Of a DNA stretch of 64,000 nt, positions 44,976-54,895 are shown piece after piece; the stretch's first letter is position 1, and each line of letters begins with the position of its first letter. This stretch comes from Antarctobacter albus (GTDB taxonomy: Bacteria; Pseudomonadota; Alphaproteobacteria; Rhodobacterales; Rhodobacteraceae). Location: positions 37,442-101,441 of the forward strand of contig NZ_FMZI01000017.1 in NCBI RefSeq assembly GCF_900101505.1, read 5' to 3'. The notes under the pieces were generated by a model. That model saw only the letters and a program-made list of their open reading frames with translations, was not told the origin of the DNA and did not search any database. The position numbers and the translations under genes were made by a program.

Positions 44976-45078
44976 GGGGGCTCTGCCCCCGTCTCCCTTC
45001 GGTCGACTCCCCCGGCGGTATTTTTGCCAAGAAGAAGCCACAGGCGCGCGCCTTGTGTTTCTTCTTGGCAAAAATACC
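44976..45078 (+). repeat. dispersed GC-rich repeat (copy 2) followed by a 62-bp hairpin
   Basis: 44976-45023 matches copy 1 at 3080-3126 in inverse orientation. From 45017 a perfect 20-bp arm GGTATTTTTGCCAAGAAGAA pairs with its exact complement at 45059-45078. The 22-base interior is itself partly palindromic (CACAGGCGC / GCGCCTTGTG). The whole could fold into one long hairpin and lies between convergent-free minus-strand genes. Confidence 0.8.
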
Positions 45079-45113
45079 CAAACCCGGTCCGCCAAGGGCG
45101 CCGCGCCGCGGTT

Positions 45114-45871
45114 TCAGCGACACTCCATCACGGCGGTCAGCATCTCGGGGCTGTAGGGATCGCTGGCGTAACGCTCGAGGCCACCGGCCGCCAGGTCCAC
45201 CACCATCACGTGCCGCCAGTCCCCCGAAGGCAGGACAATTTCCGGCCCCTCGCCGCAAACCCGCAGTCCGCCGACGGTGTAATCCCAACCGATCCGGTGG
45301 TTGGAAAACCCTTCGGCGGCAGCCACTTGGGTCAGAGTGCCGTTCTGGTAGCGCCAGATGCGCAGGGTCTTTGCCAGGTGGGGCCGATCGACATAGGCAA
45401 TCTCGATGGCACCATCGCCGTCAAGGTCCGCCGCGCCCACGGGCGCAAGCCAGCGAAAGCGCTGGCCGATGAAAGGTGTCGCGGCCAGCGGCTGCAGGTC
45501 GCCCTGCCGCACCTCCCAGATCGCCAGCCGGGCGCCGCGGTCCGCGTGGCTCTCGACCGTCACCACCTCCGGCACCCCGTCGCCGGTCACGTCCCAGAGC
45601 CTCGGCGCGATGTCCTCGAAGACCAGCGGGGCCTGCCATCGGCGGCGCAGCACGCGTCCGTCCGACAGGGTCACCGCCAGCGTGTCATACTCGATCTCGT
45701 CACCCAGAACGCCATGCGGATAACGCGTCACCTCGCCCTCGTACCGGGCGGCAACCGCCTCTTGCGCCACGACCGGGGTCAGGCCCGCCAGCCACAGGCA
45801 CAGCGCCATCCACGCGCCGCGGGCGGGCGCACGCCAGGGGCGCCACGGCACACGCGGCGCCCGGGCAGGCA

Positions 45872-45872
<1 letters not shown>
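45114..45872 (-). CDS. secreted FG-GAP/VCBS-repeat protein
   Basis: 252 residues. A long basic N-terminus (MPARAPRVPWRPWRAPARG) precedes a signal peptide (AWMALCLWLAGLTPVVAQ). Two FG-GAP-like calcium motifs follow: WDVTGDGVPEVVTVES and ADLDGDGAIEIAYVDR. The fold is probably a small beta-propeller. The second ATG at residue 22 (45809) could be the true start with a normal signal peptide. Its N-terminus overlaps the ferredoxin stop by one base. Function unknown. Confidence 0.78.
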
Positions 45873-46225
<353 letters not shown>

Positions 46226-46346
46226 CTAGTGGGGACGCCCCTGCCCCGCCAGTCCCATTTGCGTCAGCACATGGACGGAATCCGATATTTTTGCCGCACG
46301 TCCCCGCGTGTGCCGCACCTGCCGATGACAATTGCGGCAGGAGGGC

Positions 46347-46380
46347 TTGGTCGCCCCCGCCGCATGTTCTACATTCGTTC
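46347..46380 (+). promoter_or_regulatory. LexA (SOS) box overlapping a sigma-70-type promoter
   Basis: GTTC-TACATTC-GTTC (46366-46380) exactly fits the alphaproteobacterial LexA site GTTC-N7-GTTC. It covers a -10-like TACATT (46370-46375). A -35-like TTGGTC (46347-46352) lies 17 bases upstream. Transcription would start at about 46382, at the ATG of the next gene. Confidence 0.6.
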
Positions 46381-46382
46381 AC

Positions 46383-46715
46383 ATGACCTGGCCGCAGCCC
46401 CCCTCTTGCCTGATCGCCAGCCGCCTGGGCGAACCGCCCAACGGCGCCCGCGTCACCGTGGCCGGGCTGGTGATCCTGCGCCAGCGTCCCGGCACCGCCA
46501 AGGGGGTGATCTTCATCACGCTCGAGGACGAGACCGGCGTCGTCAACGTCATCGTCTGGCGCAAGCTCTACGAACGCTTCCGCCGGGCGGTGATCGCGGG
46601 GCGCATGTTGCGCGTCACCGGCCGCGTCCAGCGCGAGAACGGCGTCACCCATGTCATTTCCGAACAGATCGAGGACATCTCGCCCCTGCTCGACCGGCTG
46701 CTGGACACGCCCTGA
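46383..46715 (+). CDS. small OB-fold protein resembling the DnaE2 C-terminal OB domain
   Basis: 110 residues from the ATG at 46383; a TTG start at 46332 is possible but would put the LexA box inside the gene. The core VTVAGLVILRQRPGTAKG, then VIFITLEDETGVVNVIVW and VTGRVQRENGVTHVISE, is the OB-fold tRNA/helicase-type domain in the form seen near the C-terminus of error-prone polymerase DnaE2. The polymerase domains upstream and the usual final DnaE2 residues are absent. With the SOS box directly before it, the gene looks like what remains of an imuA-imuB-dnaE2 operon after internal deletion, or a stand-alone SOS-induced single-strand-binding protein. Confidence 0.72.
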   Translation: MTWPQPPSCLIASRLGEPPNGARVTVAGLVILRQRPGTAKGVIFITLEDETGVVNVIVWRKLYERFRRAVIAGRMLRVTGRVQRENGVTHVISEQIEDISPLLDRLLDTP

Positions 46716-46813
46716 GGCAGGGTCCCGCGCGCGCCGCCGCCAGCCTCTAGGCAGACCGGGCCAAACCGGCTATCCTGCCGCAAAGAAAAGGCACTCCAGA
46801 GGCCCGAGCAGTC

Positions 46814-47344
46814 ATGTCCCGTTTTTCCCGGCCCCGGGCCGCCCCGCTGGTGGCGCTGGTCCTGTTGGCCGCCTGCGACACCCCGCAATCCGTCAGCCGC
46901 GAGGCGCAAAGCCCTAATACCGCGCCCCCCCTTGCCGAACATCTCGACGATGGCACCTGCCAGGCCCGCGACCTGCGGCCGGCCGTCTACGAACATGTCA
47001 TGGGCGAGGTGCAGGTGGTCCAGGCCGAGATCGCCGAGGACGGCACCGTGATCCGCCCACCGATCTACCGCAGGGCCCCCGTGCCCAAGGTGGTGCGCGA
47101 ACGCGCCGAGATCACCTTCGAGGCCCCCTGCCCCGAGGAGATGACGCCCGAGTTCATTTCCTCCGTACAGCGGGCGCTGGCCGCCCGCGGCTATTTCTCG
47201 GGCAATATCTCCGGTAGGATGGACGCGCCGACCACGGCAGCGGTGCGCACCTACCAGTCCGAACGCGGACTGGAAAGCGCGCAACTCTCGCTGGAAACCG
47301 CCCGCGCGCTGGGGCTGGTGGCGGTCGAACTGCCCGAAACCTGA
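46814..47344 (+). CDS. lipoprotein with a peptidoglycan-binding domain
   Basis: 176 residues. Lipoprotein signal with lipobox LLAAC (Cys21). A middle beta-rich part (DDGTCQARDLRPAVYEHVMGEVQVVQAEI) precedes a C-terminal PG_binding_1 domain (TPEFISSVQRALAARGYFSGNISGRMDAPTTAAVRTYQSERGL, in parts). It is probably an outer-membrane lipoprotein tethered to the cell wall. Partner unknown. Independent of its neighbours. Confidence 0.88.
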   Translation: MSRFSRPRAAPLVALVLLAACDTPQSVSREAQSPNTAPPLAEHLDDGTCQARDLRPAVYEHVMGEVQVVQAEIAEDGTVIRPPIYRRAPVPKVVRERAEITFEAPCPEEMTPEFISSVQRALAARGYFSGNISGRMDAPTTAAVRTYQSERGLESAQLSLETARALGLVAVELPET

Positions 47345-47373
47345 CCGCGCGGCCCCACGAAAGGACACCTGAC

Positions 47374-48156
47374 ATGAGCAGCATCGGCATCGTCGGAGGC
47401 TCGGGGATGCTGGGCCGTGCCATCGCGCAGGCCTGGCTGGAGAGCGACGCCGTCGCGCCCGGCGACCTCTGGATCGCCAACCGCAGCGGAACGCGGGGCG
47501 ATCTGCCCGCCGAGGTCACCGTCACCGACGATCCCGCCGCGCTGGCCGGGGCCTGCGACACGATCCTGATCAGCATCCCGCCCGCCGGGGTGCCCGACCT
47601 GCACCTGCCCGCCGGGGACAAGCTGATCTTTTCGGTCATGGCCGCCGTCACGATCGCGGACCTGCAGCGCCTGACCGGCAGCCCCCGGATCATCCGCGCC
47701 ATGTCCAGCCCCGCCGCCGCGCGGCGGCTGGCCTATTCGCCCTGGGTCGCGGCCCCCGGCGCCAGCGAGGACGACCGCATGGTCGTCCGCCGCCTGCTGT
47801 CCGCCTGCGGCACCGAAGACGCGCTCGAGGACGAGGCACAACTGGATCACTTCACCGCCCTCACAGGGCCGGTGCCCGGTTTCGTCGCCTGGTTTGCCGC
47901 CGCCATGACCGAACACGCCGAGGCGCAGGGCATCCCGCCCGAGGCCGCCGACCGCGCCATCCGGCAGCTCTTTCGCGCCAGTGGCGAGATGTTGGCCGAG
48001 GATCCGCCCCGCGCCGCGGATCACGTCCGCCAGATGCTCGATTACGCCGGCACCACCGCAGCCGGACTGCAGGTGCTCGAGGACAGCCCCCTGCGCGGCG
48101 ACATCTCAAAGGCGCTGAGCGCCGCCGCGCAAAAGGCCCGCGACATGCGGCCCTGA
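47374..48156 (+). CDS. ProC-like pyrroline-5-carboxylate reductase family protein
   Basis: 260 residues. Rossmann start GIVGGSGMLGRAIA (4-17) with ANRSG at the end of strand 2. The C-terminal dimerisation domain of the ProC family includes ALTGPVPGFVAWFAAAMTEHA and DPPRAADHVRQMLDYAGTTAAGLQVLE, and ends QKARDM. True ProC makes proline. This member lacks a strict GxGxMG and the canonical GITTPGGTT-type motif is LDYAGTTAAG, so it may be a paralogue with another imine or ketone substrate. Good Shine-Dalgarno (AAAGGA). Confidence 0.83.
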   Translation: MSSIGIVGGSGMLGRAIAQAWLESDAVAPGDLWIANRSGTRGDLPAEVTVTDDPAALAGACDTILISIPPAGVPDLHLPAGDKLIFSVMAAVTIADLQRLTGSPRIIRAMSSPAAARRLAYSPWVAAPGASEDDRMVVRRLLSACGTEDALEDEAQLDHFTALTGPVPGFVAWFAAAMTEHAEAQGIPPEAADRAIRQLFRASGEMLAEDPPRAADHVRQMLDYAGTTAAGLQVLEDSPLRGDISKALSAAAQKARDMRP

Positions 48157-48188
48157 GGACCCAGGCCTCCCTCTCCCGGAACGCAAAA

Positions 48189-48211
48189 GGGGCGGCCCGA
48201 CAGGCCGCCCC
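48189..48211. terminator. bidirectional terminator between the reductase and degP
   Basis: Perfect 9-bp stem GGGGCGGCC / GGCCGCCCC with a 5-base loop, with AAAA on the left and TT on the right, between convergent genes. Confidence 0.7.
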
Positions 48212-48239
48212 TTGTCATGTCCAAAGGTCCCCGACCGGC

Positions 48240-49712
<1,473 letters not shown>

Positions 49713-50062
49713 TGGGGTCTCCTTGTCTCTGCCAGTCAGCAGACGCGCAGGTCACGCGATGCCGCCTGCCTCCTATCGATCAGTGTGACAAACATAGGTG
49801 CGCAGGCGCAACACCAAAGGGCTGAAATGCAGCCTCACCGGGTTGTGAGCAGGCGTGCAGGCCGTGGATCGGCGCTTTTCCGCTTTGTGCAGGGGCGGAA
49901 GGGGGGGGCGTGCGGGTTGGGGAGACCTGTCAGTTGGAAAAGAAATGAACCGCCCCAGTACCGCCATCAATGGCTCGCACAGCGGACGGCGGCTAAGAGC
50001 CCCTTGTTGACCACATTCTGCAATGCAGCCAATGTCGGCCTTCAAGTGTTGGGGTTTGTCAG
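49713..50062. other. 350-base intergenic region upstream of degP
   Basis: No gene. The degP side is GC-rich, while the right half is distinctly less so and grades into the low-GC hypothetical gene. It contains an 8-base G run (around 49903-49910). I see no reliable promoter match, though the degP promoter must be here. Confidence 0.5.
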
Positions 50063-50653
50063 ATGGGTTCAGTAACACTTAGGATAGCGAGCTGTGCATT
50101 ATTCTTCACGGCTTTTTCGACGTGGGGCTATCCAAGTTACGCACAGAGTTTGGTGCAGGATTTTGACGACCTTTTTGAACGCTGTCGCGCATCCATCGAA
50201 ACCAGCTCGGTGTTTGATAGCGAAGGGCTCCAGCGGCGGAACGTTCCCGAGCGACATGCGCGGGATTGGGGAGTATCTTTAGCCCAAGAGGCTTGGGGCG
50301 TCGCTGGGGCAGAACTGTACGTTTTGCTTACAGAGTGGACTTCTCGCGATGGTACAATACGTAGACTTTGCGAAATTCGACTGGCCAACGAAGAGAGCCT
50401 GCTGGGGCCGGGTGAACAGGCGATGCTGCTAAGACAGTTTCTGATCCTGCAAGTCGAATTGATCGGAGCCGGAACCCATGAAATTGACAATCAACTGTCT
50501 CCAATACCGCCACTGGTAAATGCTGCATTCCGTCTGCTGGATAGGAACCCAAATGGATGCATTGTTAGCAACAGCTTTGCATTCTCACCCGACGGACGGT
50601 TCTTTTCAGCAGGGTCTGGTGAACAAGCCTTAGAACCCTGTAGAGCCGAGTAG
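50063..50653 (+). CDS. secreted hypothetical protein, atypical composition
   Basis: 196 residues. Signal peptide MGSVTLRIASCALFFTAFSTWGYPSYA, cleaved before QSLVQ. The mature part is soluble with four cysteines (FERCRAS, RRLCEIR, PNGCIVSN, ALEPCRAE), probably two disulfides, and SNSFAFSPDGRFFSAGSGEQ near the end. No family is recognised. Codon use is far less GC-rich than the degP and hflC neighbours, a sign of recent acquisition. An imperfect 13-bp inverted repeat follows the gene. Confidence 0.6.
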   Translation: MGSVTLRIASCALFFTAFSTWGYPSYAQSLVQDFDDLFERCRASIETSSVFDSEGLQRRNVPERHARDWGVSLAQEAWGVAGAELYVLLTEWTSRDGTIRRLCEIRLANEESLLGPGEQAMLLRQFLILQVELIGAGTHEIDNQLSPIPPLVNAAFRLLDRNPNGCIVSNSFAFSPDGRFFSAGSGEQALEPCRAE

Positions 50654-50691
50654 ACCGGCAGTTCCAGTTTGATCTGCTCGAAACACAATAG

Positions 50692-50722
50692 CGGTCATTT
50701 GGCTGAGCAAGCCGAATGACCG
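50692..50722. terminator. inverted repeat after the secreted hypothetical gene
   Basis: CGGTCATTTGGCT (50692-50704) pairs with AGCCGAATGACCG (50710-50722), one T-G mismatch and a 5-base loop. It may terminate the upstream gene. There is no U run on the plus strand, but TTTT occurs on the minus side. Confidence 0.45.
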
Positions 50723-50801
50723 AAAAGTCCCGCTTCGCTGACATTTACGCAGAGCGCAAAGATCGACAGCTCCCCCGCCGCAAGACCCAGACCGCCCCCT
50801 C

Positions 50802-51002
50802 TCAGAACAGCCCGCCCCGTGCTAGCCACAGGACGATCAGACCGGTGACCAGCGTCAGACCGCCCAGCAGGCGGCGCTGTTCCAGGCTCATCTCGCGGAG
50901 CGCCTCAAGCAGGCGCTCCACAAGCTGAGGGGCCAGTGCATAGACCAGCCCCTCGATCACGAGGACCATTCCGATCCCCATCAGGATGTCCGACCCGCTC
51001 AA
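50802..51002 (-). CDS. DUF2065 inner-membrane protein
   Basis: 66 residues with two hydrophobic helices (MGIGMVLVIEGLVYALAP and LLGGLTLVTGLIVLWLARGG) joined by a charged loop, the DUF2065 pattern. It regularly follows hflKC in proteobacteria; here its start overlaps the hflC stop by four bases. Probable accessory of the HflKC complex; function not established. Confidence 0.88.
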   Translation of the reverse strand: MSGSDILMGIGMVLVIEGLVYALAPQLVERLLEALREMSLEQRRLLGGLTLVTGLIVLWLARGGLF

Positions 51003-52066
51003 TTGTCGACGGGTGCGGCGTCGGCCTCGGGGGCCTCCGGCGCGGGCGCCGGATCGCTCGGTTCCGGGGCCGGGTCGCTGGGCGCCGGGCCTTCGGGGGC
51101 CGGGTCCTCGGCGGTTTCCGGCGCGGGCGCGTCAGGCGCCACCGGGCTGGCCGTAGGCGACGGCAGCGTCGGTGCCAGGAACGGATCGCCGGAGGCCACT
51201 TCGCTCTTGAAGTAGTTGAAGAACTGGCTGTCCGGCGTCATCACCATCGTCGAGTTGCCGCCCTTCAGCGAGACCTCGTAGGCCTGCAGCGAACGGTAGA
51301 AGGCAAAGAACTCGGGGTCCGCACCATAGGCCTCGGCAAAGATCCGGTTGCGCTCGGCGTCGGCCTCGCCTCGGATCACGTTGGCATCCCGGTCCGCTTC
51401 GGAGAGCGTCTCGACCACGGTCCTGTCAGCCAGTGCACGCACGCGCGCCGCCGCCTCGTTACCGCGAGCGCGTTCGTCCGCCGCCTCGCGTTCACGCTCT
51501 GCCCGCATCCGGTCAAAGGTGGCGTCAAGGTTCTGCGACGGCAGGTTGGTCTGCTTCAGCCGCACATCCACAACTTCCAGCCCCAGGGAAAGCGCCTCGG
51601 CCCGGGCGCTATCGCGGATCCGGTTCATCAGCTCACGACGATCCTCGGACAGGATCCGGTCCGATGTGACCTGGTCGGCGCCCAGGACTTCGCGGATCTG
51701 CGCGTTGAGGATGCCGGTCAGGCGGTCCTCGGCGGTGCGCAGACCGCCCACGCCGACGGCCTGCCGGAACTGGACCACATCGGCGATCCGGTAGCGGGCA
51801 AAGGCATCGACCACCAGGCGGCGGTCATCCGAGGGCGTGACCTCGATGGTCTGGGTGTCCAGCGACAGGATACGGTCGTCGTAGCGGACAACGTCCTGGA
51901 TCAGCGGGATCTTGAAGGCCAGACCCGGCTCTTCCTTGACGGCCCTGATCTGGCCGAACTGCAGCACCAGGGCCTTTTCCCGTTCATCAACCACGAAGAT
52001 CGACGACAGGAAGACCACGATGGCGATCACGAAGACCGGCAGGAGATAGGTTACCTTGCGCATCAC
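50999..52066 (-). CDS. hflC: HflC, SPFH/band-7 subunit of the FtsH-modulating complex
   Basis: 355 residues. Single N-terminal membrane segment (YLLPVFVIAIVVFLSSIFVVDEREKALVLQFGQ), then an SPFH domain (RILSLDTQTIEVTPSDDRRLVVDAFARYRI), a long coiled coil (MRAEREREAADERARGNEAAARVR) and a proline/alanine-rich, probably disordered C-terminal tail (~residues 295-355). HflC with HflK forms a periplasm-facing cage around FtsH. Start overlaps the hflK stop (ATGA). Confidence 0.95.
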   Translation of the reverse strand: MMRKVTYLLPVFVIAIVVFLSSIFVVDEREKALVLQFGQIRAVKEEPGLAFKIPLIQDVVRYDDRILSLDTQTIEVTPSDDRRLVVDAFARYRIADVVQFRQAVGVGGLRTAEDRLTGILNAQIREVLGADQVTSDRILSEDRRELMNRIRDSARAEALSLGLEVVDVRLKQTNLPSQNLDATFDRMRAEREREAADERARGNEAAARVRALADRTVVETLSEADRDANVIRGEADAERNRIFAEAYGADPEFFAFYRSLQAYEVSLKGGNSTMVMTPDSQFFNYFKSEVASGDPFLAPTLPSPTASPVAPDAPAPETAEDPAPEGPAPSDPAPEPSDPAPAPEAPEADAAPVDN

Positions 52067-53223
52067 TGGTCACCTCCGCTGTTGCGACGCAGCTCGTTGA
52101 GGGGCAGGTAGGGCACCACGCCGCCACCGGCACCGCCGCCGCTGGTCACGGTATTGTCGAGGATCATCTTGTCCACGTCGCCCAGCACCTTTTCCATCGT
52201 CTCGATGTAAAGACGGCGGCGCGTCACTTCGGGCGCCAGCGCGTATTCCTCCTGAACAGAGGTAAAGCGCGCGGCCTCACCCACGGCCTGGTTGACCACC
52301 TGGGCGCGATAACCCTCGGCTTCTTCGCGGATCTCGGCCGCCTTGCCTCGGGCCTCGGCCACGACGCGGTTGGCATAGGCATCGGCCTGGCGTTCCAGCC
52401 GGTCACGTTCCTGTTCCGCCGCCTGGACGGCGCGGAAGGCGTCGATGACCTCGCGCGGCGGGTCGGCGGTGTCGAGGTTGATCCGGACGATGCTGATGCC
52501 GGATTCGTACTCGTCCAGCGTCGCCTGGATCTGTTCACGCGCGCTGTCGGCAATGGCGCCCCGGTCGCGGTTGAGGATCGGCGCCAGGTTGGACGCGGCG
52601 ATGATCTCGCGCATGACCGATTCAGACACCGCCTGCACGGTCAGCTGCGGGTCGCGGATGTTGAACAGCAGTTGCGCCGGGTCCGAGATATTCCAGACCA
52701 CCTGGAAATCGATGTCGACGATGTTCGCATCGGTGGTCAGCATCAGCCCGTCGTTGCCGCCACGGCCGCCGCCAATCGTCTCGGTCCGTTCCGAGGTCAC
52801 GTTGACCACCTCGTAGGTGACAAAGGGCCAGGGGGCAAAGTTCAGGCCCGGGTTGCCGACGGCGAATTCACGCCCCAGCAACAGCTCGACCGATTTTTCC
52901 TCGGGCCGCACGGTGTAGAAGCTGCCAAAGGCCCAGAGGCCCAGCAGGATCGCAACACCGATGGCCACGGTTCCGCGGGTCAGGCCGGGTCCACCCGAGC
53001 CACCGCTGCCACCGCCGTTGCTGCCATTGCCGCCGCCGCGACCGCCCATCAGGACGCGCAGCCGCTCCTGGCCCTTCTTCATCAACTCGTCGATCTCGGG
53101 CATCTGGTTGTCGTCGGGACGGCGGCCACCGCCGCCACCGCCGTTGGGCGGACGATGGCCGTTGCCGCCTCCGCCCTGGTTGCCACCGCCGCCCCCCCAG
53201 GGGCCGCCGCTGTTACCTGCCAT
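52063..53223 (-). CDS. hflK: HflK, SPFH/band-7 partner of HflC
   Basis: 386 residues. A glycine/asparagine-rich cytosolic N-terminus (MAGNSGGPWGGGGGNQ and onward to ~residue 80) precedes one membrane segment (GTVAIGVAILLGLWAFGSFYTV), an SPFH domain (MLTTDANIVDIDFQVVWNISDP) and a coiled coil. The Gly-rich N-terminus is a hallmark of HflK. First gene of hflK-hflC-DUF2065, all linked by four-base overlaps. Confidence 0.96.
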   Translation of the reverse strand: MAGNSGGPWGGGGGNQGGGGNGHRPPNGGGGGGRRPDDNQMPEIDELMKKGQERLRVLMGGRGGGNGSNGGGSGGSGGPGLTRGTVAIGVAILLGLWAFGSFYTVRPEEKSVELLLGREFAVGNPGLNFAPWPFVTYEVVNVTSERTETIGGGRGGNDGLMLTTDANIVDIDFQVVWNISDPAQLLFNIRDPQLTVQAVSESVMREIIAASNLAPILNRDRGAIADSAREQIQATLDEYESGISIVRINLDTADPPREVIDAFRAVQAAEQERDRLERQADAYANRVVAEARGKAAEIREEAEGYRAQVVNQAVGEAARFTSVQEEYALAPEVTRRRLYIETMEKVLGDVDKMILDNTVTSGGGAGGGVVPYLPLNELRRNSGGDQ

Positions 53224-53284
53224 GAACTTCGGTCCTTCCTCGTCTGTCGGATTGCCTTGTAACCTGTGCGCCCCGGCTGCGAAT

Positions 53285-54727
53285 TCAAGCGCTCCGCATC
53301 GGATTGCGCATGGTCACGATCTCTTCGGACATGGTCGGATGCACCGCCACCGTCCGGTCAAAGTCTTCCTTGGTCGCGCCCATCTTGATCGCGATGCCCG
53401 CCAGCTGGATCATCTCGCCCGCGCCGGGCGCGACGATGTGACAGCCCAGCACCTTGCGCGTGGCCTTCGATACGATCAGCTTCATCAGCACCCGGTCGGG
53501 CCGGTCGGCAAAGGCGGTCTGCATCGGCCGGAACGAGGTACAATAGACCTCGATCTCCTCCTGGTCGCGCGCCGCCTCCTCGCTCAGGCCCACCGTGCCC
53601 ATCTCGGGCTGGGTAAAGACCGCCGAGGGGATCAGCTCATGATCCACCGGCGTCGGGTTGCCCTTGAACACCGTTTCAACAAAGGCCATGCCCTCGCGGA
53701 TCGCCACCGGCGTCAGGTTCACCCGGTCGGTCACGTCACCGATCGCATAGACCGAGGGCACCTTGGTCTGGCTGTAGGCATCGACCTCGATGGCGCCGTT
53801 GCGGCTCAGCCCGATGCCCAGCTCCTCCAGCCCCATGTCCGCCGTGTTGGGCGCGCGCCCCGTGGCAAAAAGCACGGCGTCGAAGTCGCGGATATTGCCG
53901 TTGGTCGCCTTGACCCGGATCGGTCCGCTGCCCGGCGCATCCTCATGGGCACCGCCGAACTGGCTCGCCTCGACCGGCGCCGCCTCCATGCCCTGCGCCT
54001 CGGGGCTGTCGGCGCGGTGCATCTCGACGATGTTCGTGCCGGTGTGCAGGTCGATGCCGCGTTCCTTCATCGCATCGGCGATCAGCCCGCGCGCCTCTTC
54101 GTCGAAGCCACGCAGGATCTGCGCCCCGCGATAATACTGCGTCACCTCGACCCCCAGCCCGTGCAGGATGCAGGCGAATTCGCAGGCGATATAGCCGCCC
54201 CCCACGATCAGCACCGACCGCGGCAGCCGCTCCCAGTGAAAGATGTCGTCCGAAACCTGTCCCAGGTGCGCGTTGGGCATGTCGGGCCGCACCGGGCGCC
54301 CGCCGCTGGCGATCAGGATGTGTTTCGCGGTCTTCACCTCGCCATTCGACAGCTCGACCGTATGCGCATCCTTGAGCCGCGCCCGCGCGTCAAAGCTGTC
54401 CACGCCCGACCCGGACAACAGCTTGCGATAGACACCTTCCAGCCGGTCCAGTTCGGTCTTCAGCTGGGCATGGAACCGGCTCCAGTCAAAGGCGCCATCG
54501 GCAATGTCCCAGCCATAGGCGCGCGCCTCGGCGGGCATGTGGGAATACTCGCTGGCAAAGACCATGAGCTTCTTGGGCACGCAGCCCCGGATCACGCAGG
54601 TGCCGCCGTAACGGTCCATCTCGGCCAGACCCACCTTCGCGCCCGCCTCGCCCGCCGCCACCCGGGCCGCGCGCACGCCACCCGATCCGCCGCCGATGAC
54701 AAAGAGATCATAGTCGAAATCGCTCAT
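53285..54727 (-). CDS. gor: glutathione-disulfide reductase
   Basis: 480 residues from MSDFDYDLFVIGGGSGGVRA at 54727, with AGGAG upstream; a much longer open frame to 55936 is antisense noise. FAD motif GGGSGG, redox pair C44/C49 in GGTCVIRGCVPKK, NAD(P) motif VGGGYIACEFA (~175-185), and the C-terminal VAVHPTMSEE with the proton-relay histidine. It keeps glutathione reduced using NADPH. An acidic/Pro insert at residues ~239-269 (PEAQGMEAAPVEASQFGG) makes it ~30 residues longer than typical. Confidence 0.95.
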   Translation of the reverse strand: MSDFDYDLFVIGGGSGGVRAARVAAGEAGAKVGLAEMDRYGGTCVIRGCVPKKLMVFASEYSHMPAEARAYGWDIADGAFDWSRFHAQLKTELDRLEGVYRKLLSGSGVDSFDARARLKDAHTVELSNGEVKTAKHILIASGGRPVRPDMPNAHLGQVSDDIFHWERLPRSVLIVGGGYIACEFACILHGLGVEVTQYYRGAQILRGFDEEARGLIADAMKERGIDLHTGTNIVEMHRADSPEAQGMEAAPVEASQFGGAHEDAPGSGPIRVKATNGNIRDFDAVLFATGRAPNTADMGLEELGIGLSRNGAIEVDAYSQTKVPSVYAIGDVTDRVNLTPVAIREGMAFVETVFKGNPTPVDHELIPSAVFTQPEMGTVGLSEEAARDQEEIEVYCTSFRPMQTAFADRPDRVLMKLIVSKATRKVLGCHIVAPGAGEMIQLAGIAIKMGATKEDFDRTVAVHPTMSEEIVTMRNPMRSA

Positions 54728-54895
54728 CCATCGCTCCTGCAATACCGCGGGCCAAGGTATTTCACATGGACCCCGCGATGACCAGACGGCGATTTTGCCG
54801 GCGGGCCGCGTGGGTCCCGGCAGATGACCTTGACCATGCAACGCCCGCTCCCACATCCTGCGCCGCAAGGACTGACAAGTTTCGGGAGCGCTGGG

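Noticed and set aside
46364..46750. Alternative start ATGTTCTACATTCG in another frame at the SOS box
   Set aside because: That frame gives an Arg/Pro-rich product without OB-fold motifs. The frame starting at 46383 carries the conserved domain.
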